Assembly: GCA_015066815.1 (NCBI GenBank) | Contig: SVNR01000006.1 | Location: 1-64,000 of the forward strand | Origin: Ruminococcus sp. | GTDB taxonomy: Bacteria; Bacillota; Clostridia; Oscillospirales; Ruminococcaceae | Direction of reading: 5' to 3' | DNA: 64,000 nt | In this document: piece after piece, positions 26,943 to 34,360 of the stretch | How the letters are laid out: every line of letters starts with the position of its first letter | Position numbering within the stretch: the stretch's first letter is position 1 | Notes under the pieces: model-generated | The model's input: the letters and a program-made list of their open reading frames with translations, nothing else | Told to the model about the DNA's origin: nothing | Database searches by the model: none | Program-made: the position numbers and the translations under genes

Positions 26943-27623
26943 TTATTTTTTTATATTTATTGCACTGTATTGCAATTTTTGCTTATGAAGTCGCCTTATT
27001 CTTGATTTTAGACTTGGTATTGTATTTAACCAAAGACAAATAGAATCACCTTTTTTTATATTTTCATTATTTTGTTCCAAATGCTCTAAAGTATAAATAA
27101 CGTCATCTATACCATTATTCTCAACAGAATAACCATCTGCATTGTATTCAAAATAACTTATCAACACAATATAAATCGCACATAATACTAATAACAATAT
27201 TAATTTATACAATCCATTTTGACCAAACATCAAATGCAAACTATTCCACAATAAAACACAACGAAAAAAATTTTTTTTCTCAGTGTGTCTATGCTTTAAA
27301 TGATAGCGTTCGTGAGAAATAATCACATTTTTAGAAACATCATCTTGTTCATCATAAAAGCTTTCTTCAAAAATCACATAATTATTCACGGCAAAAGCTC
27401 CTTTATATTTTATATGCTCAAACGGAATAACATATATATCAGAAGACAATAATCTAGCATTAGACTTACAATTGCGTATAAAGTAATAACGTCTTATACA
27501 TGATAATATAAAGAAAAACAAAACAGACGTTGTAACTATCAGTATATTAATTTTACCGCACAATATAATAACAAAAACAACCAAAAAAATTAAAAACATT
27601 AAAATTGATAATAAACCATCCAT
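26943..27623 (-). CDS. M56-like membrane metalloprotease in the bacteriocin locus
   Basis: 226 residues with two N-terminal hydrophobic helices (about 5-22 and 25-45), then VIISHERYHLKHRHTEKK, whose HERYH is an HExxH zinc motif as in M56/BlaR1-type membrane proteases, and two more helices (about 130-165). A later glutamate in YFEYNADGYSVE could be the third zinc ligand (the ExxxD arrangement of BlaR1/HtpX-like enzymes). There is no sensor domain, unlike BlaR1. The start is the ATG at 27623 after TTAGGTG. The substrate is unknown: leader processing, signalling or immunity are all possible. Co-transcribed with precursor and exporter. Confidence 0.75.
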   Translation of the reverse strand: MDGLLSILMFLIFLVVFVIILCGKINILIVTTSVLFFFILSCIRRYYFIRNCKSNARLLSSDIYVIPFEHIKYKGAFAVNNYVIFEESFYDEQDDVSKNVIISHERYHLKHRHTEKKNFFRCVLLWNSLHLMFGQNGLYKLILLLVLCAIYIVLISYFEYNADGYSVENNGIDDVIYTLEHLEQNNENIKKGDSICLWLNTIPSLKSRIRRLHKQKLQYSAINIKK

Positions 27624-27675
27624 ATTTACACCTAAATCATTTAACAAACACGCAAAGAGCTTTGAATTAACCTTA

Positions 27676-27687
27676 AATCATATCAAA
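27676..27687 (-). promoter_or_regulatory. CTTTGATATGAT motif upstream of the M56-like gene
   Basis: The 12-base minus-strand motif CTTTGATATGAT is close to the GCTTTGATATGAT in the promoter copies at 28073-28166 and 31236-31330, where it would supply the -10. No good -35 is present, so activator dependence is possible. Short; may be chance or a duplication relic. Confidence 0.4.
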
Positions 27688-27708
27688 GTTTACCATAAAT
27701 TTAAGCGC

Positions 27709-27770
27709 CTCAAAAGCTACTCTATCAAGACACAAGATACATAACCTTATGAGATAGGGAGCTTTTGAAG
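27709..27770 (-). terminator. Large hairpin after the precursor-peptide gene
   Basis: The arms CAAAAGCT..CTATC (27711-27726) and GATAG..AGCTTTTG (27753-27767) enclose a loop of about 26 bases, 11 bases past the precursor stop. No clear T run follows, so it may stabilise the precursor mRNA or allow partial read-through to the protease and exporter genes. Confidence 0.5.
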
Positions 27771-27780
27771 CACAAAACTA

Positions 27781-28065
27781 TTAGTTTTTGAGTGCGTCTA
27801 CAGTAACTGCTGCTGTTGCAAGTCCACCAACTACACAGCATCCAATCATTGCCCAACCTGCTGGAGTTGAGAGAAGAGCAGCAGTAATTGGAATAGATGC
27901 TATTGACACCGCTGTGCCAGCACCATTAATCAAAGCTATTACTCCACATGTTGTACTAACTCCACCAGCAAATTTCAATGCAGCATCTCCAAGGCCACCA
28001 CCATTAACTTCATCCATCTCATTCAAAGAAAGCTCTGTAAATCCATTTAACATAACATTTTCCAT
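27781..28065 (-). CDS. Double-glycine leader bacteriocin-like precursor peptide
   Basis: 94 residues. The leader (1-23) has the consensus ELSLNEMDEVNGG; cleavage after Gly22-Gly23 would leave a 71-residue peptide. The mature part is very hydrophobic, glycine/alanine-rich (GG, GxxxG-like spacings), with three cysteines (one in STTCG, two in IGCCVVGG) and few charges: features of unmodified class II pore-forming bacteriocins. The ATG at 28065 follows GGAGGT by eight bases. No modification enzyme is seen, so a lanthipeptide is unlikely. It leads the operon with protease, exporter and adaptor. Confidence 0.85.
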   Translation of the reverse strand: MENVMLNGFTELSLNEMDEVNGGGLGDAALKFAGGVSTTCGVIALINGAGTAVSIASIPITAALLSTPAGWAMIGCCVVGGLATAAVTVDALKN

Positions 28066-28072
28066 CGTTATG

Positions 28073-28166
28073 TACCTCCATTTTTTAATTTATCTTTATC
28101 ATATCAAAGCCGTTTTGTCATACTCGCGCGCCATATAACCCCACAGCTGAGATAACTTAAATTATC
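28073..28166 (-). promoter_or_regulatory. Promoter module A of the precursor peptide, with a dyad operator
   Basis: The segment between the precursor start and 28166 is nearly identical to 31236-31330. It contains a minus-strand TATGAT (28098-28103) with a poor -35 16 bp away, and the near-palindrome GATAACTTAAATTATC (28151-28166) 50-60 bp upstream of the -10. A weak -35 plus upstream dyad suggests an activator, but no regulator gene is recognised in the locus. Confidence 0.65.
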
Positions 28167-28169
28167 ACA

Positions 28170-28192
28170 GCTATAATAAAACCAATTATAGC
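28170..28192 (-). terminator. Small hairpin after the GyrI-like gene
   Basis: Perfect arms GCTATAAT and ATTATAGC with a seven-base loop, 31 bases after the stop at 28224. No T run, so a weak terminator at best. Confidence 0.4.
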
Positions 28193-28223
28193 AAAAATCT
28201 ATAACATTTGCAATATCACAATA

Positions 28224-28697
28224 TTACAAAATATTATCATTAACCCCTACATATATTTCTGAAATAAATTCATCCATACTACCGAGTATTTTAGGATCTG
28301 TTATCGTAACCACATATGCAGATGTTGCAACCGATAACTTTTTTTCATTTATATACTTCAACAATTCATTCATACTCTGTTGCATAAGCGCAGGATTTCC
28401 TTTATGTCTTATCTTTACAGCATTATTTAGTCTGAATATCGGCTTGAATGTATATCCATAAGGTACTTGTATTTCTCTGTCTATCGGTATCAACAGTTCA
28501 ACATCCATCACCTGTTCACCTGCATTTGTACTCATTGAAAAAGTTGCACTCACCGGTGAACCAACTTTTCTGGCACCACTACTATTCAGTATTTCTTCTA
28601 TCTCTAAGCTTACATTATTAAGTTGCTGTTGCGTAACAGTACCTCTGTATGAAAAAACATTGTACATTTCAAGTTTGTTATTTTCGGTTATCTCCAT
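28224..28697 (-). CDS. GyrI-like (AraC effector-binding fold) protein beside the bacteriocin genes
   Basis: 157 residues without signal or membrane segments. The pattern fits the GyrI/AraC effector-binding fold: an opening YNVFSYRGTVTQQQLNNV strand and helix, VELLIPIDREIQVP, a central KIRHKGNPALMQQSMNELLKYI and the closing ISEIYVGVND. There is no DNA-binding domain. Proteins of this shape bind hydrophobic small molecules or act as toxin antagonists (the gyrase inhibitor GyrI is one). Its place immediately upstream of the precursor promoter suggests immunity or regulation. The fold call comes from reading motifs, not from a search. Confidence 0.6.
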   Translation of the reverse strand: MEITENNKLEMYNVFSYRGTVTQQQLNNVSLEIEEILNSSGARKVGSPVSATFSMSTNAGEQVMDVELLIPIDREIQVPYGYTFKPIFRLNNAVKIRHKGNPALMQQSMNELLKYINEKKLSVATSAYVVTITDPKILGSMDEFISEIYVGVNDNIL

Positions 28698-28820
28698 ATA
28701 TCTACATTCCTTTCGAACAAATATCTAAGCATCCTTTAATCTCTATTTCAAGTATTTATATCTTTTTTATGAAATATTATACATAAAAGTAAATTACAAA
28801 CTATTTTTTAAGATATATAT

Positions 28821-28849
28821 ATCGTACCACTTTTTTCTTTATAAATCAA
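28821..28849 (-). promoter_or_regulatory. Promoter of the GyrI-like gene
   Basis: TTGATT (28844-28849), 17-bp spacer, TACGAT (28821-28826). The transcript leader is about 115 bases. Confidence 0.6.
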
Positions 28850-28882
28850 CACTTTTCGCAAAATATTTTACGTTTAGAATAA

Positions 28883-28917
<35 letters not shown>

Positions 28918-29073
28918 TGTATTTTATTAACTTTTATGTGAACTTTGACGATTTTACATCACTCTATATTACAACGCAAAAAAATGCACAGCAAAAGATT
29001 TTCACACTCTCCTCGCTATGCGTTTTTGAATCATTATATATATTCTTTTCTGATAGTCCTGTACTTTAAATAA

Positions 29074-29160
29074 TCATAATCCGTATTGCTTGCTTATAGT
29101 TGCAAGGCATGTTGCTCCGCAATCGGTTATGTCGTGTTGTTTTAGGCAGTAGTAGGGCAT
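29074..29160 (-). pseudogene. Truncated 5' end of a second peptidase-containing ABC transporter
   Basis: Reading leftward from ATG 29160, 28 codons give MPYYCLKQHDITDCGATCLA and then TISKQYGL before a TGA. About 24 of 28 residues equal the start of the intact exporter at 24628-26922, including the catalytic DCG cysteine. Homology ends at the stop. This is a remnant of a duplicated exporter gene, four bases after the small membrane protein at 29165. Confidence 0.85.
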
Positions 29161-29164
29161 GCAT

Positions 29165-29542
29165 TTACCTCTTATTGTATTTTTTTGATAACAAAAATAA
29201 ATTTTTTATAAAATTTATTGAAAACAACACTCCCAAAAATATAATAACTCCAAAAAATACATTTTCATATTTTTGTGATAATCCCCAAAAATAATCTACA
29301 CATCCGCCGAAAGTGACTGTAGTAATAATTTGTACGCAAAATAAGTAAAATAATTCCAAAATCTTATTGTTTCTAATTATATTTTTAGAATTAACACTAT
29401 TAGAATATGCTATATATTTATATAATGCGTAATAATAAAATGGAAAAATTATCGAAAAAAACACGATACCTTTTTCCTTTAATAAAACACCAAAAAATAA
29501 ACATAATAATGCACTACATAATAAAACAATATATTTTTTCAT
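29165..29542 (-). CDS. Small membrane protein, candidate bacteriocin immunity protein
   Basis: 125 residues with three to four hydrophobic segments (about 4-20, 24-42, 65-80, 95-112) and a lysine-rich C-terminus. AGAAGG stands five bases before the ATG. It precedes a truncated exporter 5' end in the same order as the neighbouring membrane gene at 30876. No family recognised. Small basic membrane proteins next to precursor and exporter genes are often immunity proteins; that is inference from position. Confidence 0.55.
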   Translation of the reverse strand: MKKYIVLLCSALLCLFFGVLLKEKGIVFFSIIFPFYYYALYKYIAYSNSVNSKNIIRNNKILELFYLFCVQIITTVTFGGCVDYFWGLSQKYENVFFGVIIFLGVLFSINFIKNLFLLSKKYNKR

Positions 29543-29570
29543 ATAAACCTTCTAACTAAAATTAAAATTA

Positions 29571-30764
29571 TTATACTACTGTACTGACTTGCTGATGTTT
29601 AGCATAATAATATTGTTTCCAAGAATTAGAAACGAATGTAGGGTAAATAGAATTAAGTTTTATTCTTGCATCACTGGTTTTAAACTGCCAGTTGACTTTT
29701 GCAGCTAATGTGTTTCGTTCCGTTTCCCATGCCGCTAATTCATGCCGTAATAATTCTATTTCTGATATTCTGCGATTGAGGCATTGCTTTGTCATGATAT
29801 TAAGCTCTATTTCTGCAATATCAAGCCAACTTCCATGTTTGGGAGTATAATGTATTTCAAGTTTTTTAATGATACGCCTTGCTTCTTGCGGAAAATATCG
29901 TTTGTAAAGTGAAGCCGGCTTGTGTGTGTTGATATTATCCATTACAAGTATTATTTTCTCTGCATCCGGATACATAGTATCTACTAAATATTTAATTTCT
30001 TCAGCCCAATCCAAGGCAGTTCGGTGTTCACGTACACTTACATGATGAGTTCCGCCAAGAGGTTCTACAAAAGCAAATATACTAACTGTCCCATTGCGAA
30101 CGTATTCAGAATCTGTTTTCAGATCGCTTCCAGGAATCATTGGCAGAGGAGTTCTTACATCTCCTAAAAGTTGATATGGTTTTTCATCCATACAAACAAC
30201 CAGGCGTTTCTCATCGTATGGAAGTTCATAAACATCAAGAATATCTTCCATACGTGCTATGAATTCCGGGTCTTCTTTTTTGGGGATACACCAGTAGGTG
30301 TTTTTGTGAGGTCTAAGTTTGTTTTTTTAAACTTTTCGTATCGCCTCTCTTCCGACAGGTGTTTCCAAAACAACCTTTGCTTCCTTCTCAAGCAAACGTA
30401 TCGTCCATTTGGAATGTCCCTCCGGAACCGGACCGCAAGCCAGTTCAATAAGACGGGCTTCTGCTCGTCCGTCAATCTTTCTTCTTGCATTGTCTGAATT
30501 TATACTTCTCTTATATTCAATTACTTCATCAATGCCACCGTTTATGTATTTGCTTATAGTATTTGTGATTGTAGCCATGCATACACCATTGGTTTTGGCA
30601 CATTGTTGATGAGTTAATACTTTTCCATGATCTTCATCTAAATCTAAGATAATTTGACATCTGCTTCGAATCATTTTTGATGTGTCTTTTTTACGAATAA
30701 TAGATTTTAGTTTTTTTAGTTCTTCTTCCGTAAGATGGATATTATACTTTTTAGGTCTTGCCAT
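29571..30764 (-). pseudogene. IS630-family transposase interrupted by an in-frame stop
   Basis: DDE transposase of about 397 codons. The first part (from ATG 30764) has two helix-turn-helix regions (HQQCAKTNGVCMATITNTIS and WTIRLLEKEAKVV). A TAA at 30327-30329 interrupts it, and the same frame continues with KNKLRPHKNTYWCIPKKEDP. All three catalytic motifs remain downstream: VVCMDEKP, LVMDNINTHKP and HGSWLDIAEIE. One T-to-A change from a leucine codon would make this stop. Frame identity argues against the usual IS630 frameshift. The final stop codon is formed at the element border. Confidence 0.88.
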
Positions 30765-30862
30765 AGTAATCACCGCCGTTTTTATGTTTTTTTATTATAC
30801 CACAAAACAACATAGATTGCTAGGATTATTTAATCAAACATCAGCAAGTCAGTACAGTAGTA
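29574..30862. mobile_element. IS630-family insertion sequence, about 1.29 kb
   Basis: Perfect 27-bp inverted repeats lie at 29574-29600 and 30836-30862 (left end begins TACTACTGTACTGACTTGCT). IS630 elements insert at TA; TA dinucleotides stand at both borders, although the outermost bases also match the disrupted exporter start codons, so the exact ends are uncertain by a few bases. The transposase carries a nonsense codon, but intact ends would allow movement by a related enzyme. Confidence 0.88.
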
Positions 30863-30868
30863 GGGCAT
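30855..30868 (-). pseudogene. Start codons of a third exporter copy cut by the IS
   Basis: The minus strand reads ATGCCCTACTACTG, identical for 14 bases to the start of the truncated exporter at 29160, seven bases after the small membrane gene at 30876. After this the IS end takes over. It marks the insertion point inside an exporter start. Confidence 0.6.
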
Positions 30869-30875
30869 AAATAAA

Positions 30876-31232
30876 TTACCTTTTCATATTTTTCATATTT
30901 TTCATACTTTCCTTTAAAGATTCTAATGAAAATTTAGCTATAAAAAACAGCCCGATAATAGACGGTAAAGATATCAATAAAAATAATGGAATTGAACGGA
31001 CTTCTCCAAAAAAACAAGTAGCAGCGCAAATATACATATGTTCTAATGTCAAAGCTATTATTCCTTTTGAAAGCCCCTTATTCTTATTATTAGAAAAATC
31101 AATGCTAAAAGTTAAAATAAAAATAAATATTAGAATTGTCATACTTATTACATTTAAAAAACTAAACTTTTTTAAAAAAGTAATAAACACAAATATCATA
31201 CTAATCAAAACAAAAATAGATTGTTTTTTCAT
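30876..31232 (-). CDS. Small membrane protein behind promoter module B
   Basis: 118 residues with about four hydrophobic segments (5-18, 24-44, 60-78, 82-102) and a lysine/methionine-rich C-terminus. I start at the ATG at 31232, seven bases after GGAGGT; the ATG at 31244 lies within that site. The ribosome site and leader are the same as those of the precursor peptide, so this gene took the place of a precursor, or the precursor was lost. Not similar by eye to the 125-residue protein at 29165. Immunity function possible, unproven. Confidence 0.55.
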   Translation of the reverse strand: MKKQSIFVLISMIFVFITFLKKFSFLNVISMTILIFIFILTFSIDFSNNKNKGLSKGIIALTLEHMYICAATCFFGEVRSIPLFLLISLPSIIGLFFIAKFSLESLKESMKNMKNMKR

Positions 31233-31235
31233 ATG

Positions 31236-31330
31236 TACCTCCATTTTTATAATTTGTTTTTATCATATCAAAGCCGTTTTGTCATACTCGCACGCCATAT
31301 AACCCCACAGCTGAGATAACTTAAATTATC
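31236..31330 (-). promoter_or_regulatory. Promoter module B (copy of the precursor promoter)
   Basis: About 95 bp nearly identical to 28073-28166, including the ribosome site, the TATGAT element and the near-palindrome GATAACTTAAATTATC (31315-31330). The similarity stops just beyond the dyad. Confidence 0.8.
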
Positions 31331-31419
31331 CATAACAATTTCATTATATCACAAACCTGCAACATTTGCAACAAAATACTGACTTATCGCACAACACACC
31401 GTCTATTCGTGTACCAAGA

Positions 31420-31448
31420 AAATACCCCTGCATAAAGCAGGGGTATTT
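31420..31448 (-). terminator. Terminator after the dockerin/transglutaminase gene
   Basis: Perfect 12-base arms AAATACCCCTGC and GCAGGGGTATTT with a five-base loop, 60 bases past the stop at 31508. Confidence 0.75.
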
Positions 31449-31507
31449 CCCAAGGAAATATGAGAAAAACACTATTTGTTTGAAAATTTCATAAAACCTG
31501 TTAGTTA

Positions 31508-33653
31508 TCAGAACTCAGTTATCGTATTCATTACACGCTGTCTCATTCTTGCAAGGTCTGAAAGATCGATACTGCCGTTACGGGTTACGTCTCCTATTAC
31601 GAGATTTGTATCGTTGATTTCCATTTCGCCTAAGCACATTAAGGATAACATTGTAAGATCGAGAAGGTCTACTATACCATCCATTGTAAGGTCGCCTAAT
31701 ACTGTATCAGGTTCCTGTGTCTGGATAGGAGCTTCAGTAATTATAGGCTCTGTAACTGTAGTTTCTGATGTAGCCGGCTCCTCCGGAGGAGCTATAGTTG
31801 TAGTTGTTGTAACTATAGGTTCCTCTGTCTGCTGAGGTGGCTTCGGATCATCATCTATTATAGGGTCATCAGGAGCGTTCATATCCCGCAGCACTAATGC
31901 ATAGCTTGATGCATGTTCAAGTGCTATGTCGATATTTCCATACCTGTCAACCATCATATAATCCATTCTATCCATCCTGGCTTCTTCCTGATTATAGTAG
32001 TAGAACTGCTATATCGTCAGCATGATCAGCGCCAAGACTATAGTTTATGTTAGCGGTAAGTCCGAACATACCGTTATGTGTGAGATTAAGTTCTACAAAA
32101 GTAGAGTTTTTACCTGAAATACTGTTTTTCATTTTTTCAGGAATTATACCCTGATCCTGTTTTATTTCAAGATTAAGGTCGCTGGCTGTTTCGGCAGTAA
32201 TATTCTTACCGTTGATATCCCACGAATAATCACCGAGATCAAGTGATACGCTGACATCTCTGTCCTTCATACATTCTATAGCAGCTGCCGGAAGAATCTT
32301 TTCAGTATCCTGCATATTGAAGGAAACCGAGTCGCCTTCCCTCATATCTGATATAGACTGGAGAAGTGTATCTATAAACGAGTATTCATTAAGATGAAGT
32401 GACATCGCTTCATATAAAGTTCCCGGATCAGATGGCTGCTGCTTTATAACTGCATACAGTATATCGTCCTTCAGAACCATTCCGTATACATAGCCATTTG
32501 TCTCATATGGGTTTACATACTTAAGAGCCTGCTTGTTAGAGCCGTCAAGATTCATGGAATAAATCATCTGCGGAGTGTTGTAGTAAACGGTTCCTTCAGA
32601 TATGATAAGACTTGCATACTTTCCTGACCAGTATGATTTTGAATCGCCCCATACCGTCCACTTTTCATCGTCGATGCTTACATAACTGTTGACTTCCCCT
32701 GTAGCCTCCACATAGGTACTGTACACACCGTCGTCACTTACAAAATACCACTTGCCGTCCTGCATGAAAAACTCTGTGCTTACTCCGCTCCAGAACTCGT
32801 TATCATACTTTTCTGATTCGGCTGTGATACCCTTGCTCTCCCAGTTATAATGCGTATACTGTCTGTTTTCAGTAGTAGACATTATAGCCTTGTCGGAAAG
32901 CATGAAGTATTTGTGATTAACCTTTCCTATAGTATCCGGAACAGGATCGTCCCATGTAACGTCAACATGATACCAGGCACCATCTATATTTACAAGATTC
33001 CATGCATGATTCATTTCAATACTTGTTGCCATAACGGAGTCTATGCCGGCTTTTTCAAGAAGAACGTTGTACGCCTGAGCATATCCCTGACATATACCGT
33101 TTCCGTATACCAGAATATCATAAGCAGAAGCACCGTTGTTATAATCAGCAATCTCGCCGGTAGTATCATAGACAGTATTGAGAACCAGATAATCATGAAG
33201 CTTGAGAGCCTTCTGAAGCTCTGTCATATCCGGAGTGATAACCTTGCCTACGATCTCGTCGATCTTTGCGTTGAATTCTTCTATACGAGGAGCAACTTCT
33301 TCATATGTATTATTGTATGTTACATTGAGTGCTCCGAGAATCCACTCCTGTCTATTATCATCAAAAACGGGCTTTACACCTATGGTGTCTCCGAGATCCA
33401 GATAAAAAAGATCAGGGTCACTCTTTATATATTTTATTATTTCGGTTACTCTTCCGGTATCGTTCAGTGTAAGCTCATATTTACTTATATCTATCGATGT
33501 TTCGAATTTTTCGAAGCCGGCTCTTATAACCTCGCTCATACTTGCTATTGTGTCATCTGCGGCAACCATATACTCTGAAGCAGCCGGAGCTGCAATATTA
33601 AGCATAAACACAGCAGATAACAATCCACTGATATACTTTGTAAGCCTTTTCAT
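31508..33653 (-). pseudogene. Exported transglutaminase-dockerin protein split by a frameshift
   Basis: From ATG 33653 (GGGAGGAATC upstream): signal peptide, then a transglutaminase-like domain with Cys188 (YGNGICQGYA), His216 (MNHAW) and Asp231 (YHVDVTWDDP), a beta-propeller-like middle (YSMNLDGSNKQ), and a beta-sandwich region ending ADDIAV at a stop at 31992. The next frame continues without gap as FYYYNQEEARMDRMDYM, a T/P/E-rich linker and a C-terminal two-repeat dockerin (GDLTMDGIVDLLDLTML, GDVTRNGSIDLSDLARM). A one-base loss near 32000-32007 explains it. Either a real mutation or a sequence error; domain order is otherwise intact. A c-di-GMP riboswitch precedes it. Confidence 0.88.
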
Positions 33654-33701
33654 AACGATTCCTCCCAACAATATATACTCATCCAACAAAACTGATAATT
33701 A

Positions 33702-33742
33702 TTAAAAATCAATAAAGGCTGATACTATATTAGTACCAGCCT
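33702..33742 (-). terminator. Expression-platform terminator of the c-di-GMP riboswitch
   Basis: On the minus strand AGGCTGGTACTA pairs with TAGTATCAGCCT, followed by TTATTGATTTTT, between the riboswitch aptamer and the gene start at 33653. It fits control by transcription termination. Confidence 0.75.
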
Positions 33743-33781
33743 CTGTTTCCAACCATAAACGTCCGTTAAAAAGGTCCGTTT

Positions 33782-33870
33782 AAAAATTGTGCAGCCGGCT
33801 GTCATACCCTGTTTCCGGTTTAGACCCGTAGCTTTGCGTCCTTGCTTTTCAGCAAGTTTGCCCAATATTT
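33782..33870 (-). ncRNA. Cyclic-di-GMP-I (GEMM) riboswitch aptamer
   Basis: The minus strand carries the class hallmarks in order: GGGCAAACTTGC with a GAAA-type loop, GGACGCAAAGCTACGGGTCT, AAACCGGAAACAGGGTATG, and GACAGCCGGCTGC. The closing P1 pairs A/T-rich ends around 33782-33786 and 33866-33870. It precedes the transglutaminase-dockerin gene, linking that secreted protein to c-di-GMP levels. Confidence 0.92.
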
Positions 33871-34007
33871 AAAATTTTTAACTTCTTTGTTACAATGAGT
33901 ACAGGAACGAAATGTATGATCATTAGTAACTTAATCGTAAGGATTTTTAGTAAAACTGAAGAGTGAATATTTTATAAATTGTTCAGGTCAGAAAAAAACA
34001 ACCACAG

Positions 34008-34034
34008 AGAATAAAATCCCCTGTTCTGTTCTTC
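34008..34034 (-). other. Early hairpin with T run downstream of the leftward promoter
   Basis: Right after the predicted transcription start the minus strand forms CAGGGGAT/ATTCTCTG (with two G-U pairs), then TGGTTGTTTTTTT. This would end a transcript of roughly 50 bases or attenuate the one reaching the riboswitch. Confidence 0.5.
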
Positions 34035-34041
34035 TGTCTTT

Positions 34042-34070
34042 AGTATATCACCGCCGCTCCCGGTTGTCAA
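34042..34070 (-). promoter_or_regulatory. Strong leftward promoter upstream of the riboswitch
   Basis: TTGACA (34065-34070), 17-bp spacer, TATACT (34042-34047). It is about 165 bases upstream of the riboswitch aptamer and divergent from the glgP promoter. Confidence 0.75.
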
Positions 34071-34201
34071 TAGTTTATATAATTTTTTTATATAAATATT
34101 TTAGTTTCGTGAAAATGCACATTCGAGACTATTTTTCCATATGCACAATACCGTCTGAAAATCTTACCTTGTATAACAAAACAAATTTATTTGCTCTGCT
34201 C

Positions 34202-34230
34202 TTGAATTTATAAATGAATTCGTGTATAAT
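34202..34230 (+). promoter_or_regulatory. glgP promoter
   Basis: TTGAAT (34202-34207), 17-bp spacer, TATAAT (34225-34230), giving a leader of about 124 bases. Confidence 0.75.
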
Positions 34231-34236
34231 TAAATT

Positions 34237-34325
34237 ATAGCGCATTTTTTATACATATCATTGAGTTTGAGTAGCCGACGCTATGCTCATTCAATCAAAA
34301 CGACAGATATGGCGCTGTTTTTTTA
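34237..34325 (+). ncRNA. Structured glgP leader RNA, possible attenuator
   Basis: The 5' end ATAGCGCAT can pair with ATGGCGCTGT (34309-34318), closing a helix around an inner stem-loop at 34260-34295 (ATTGA..GAG..TAGC with GCTA..CTC..TCAAT). The closing helix is followed by T7. No known riboswitch class is recognised. Confidence 0.5.
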
Positions 34326-34360
34326 TTAATACTCAAAAACGTCGGAGAACGGAGAAAACG

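Noticed and set aside
27781-28065. Lanthipeptide or sactipeptide precursor
   Set aside because: Cysteines are present, but no LanM/LanB/LanC or radical-SAM enzyme is encoded nearby.
30310-30335. Programmed frameshift at the A7 run in the IS630 transposase
   Set aside because: Both halves are in the same frame, so a shift would not join them; an in-frame stop is the simpler reading.
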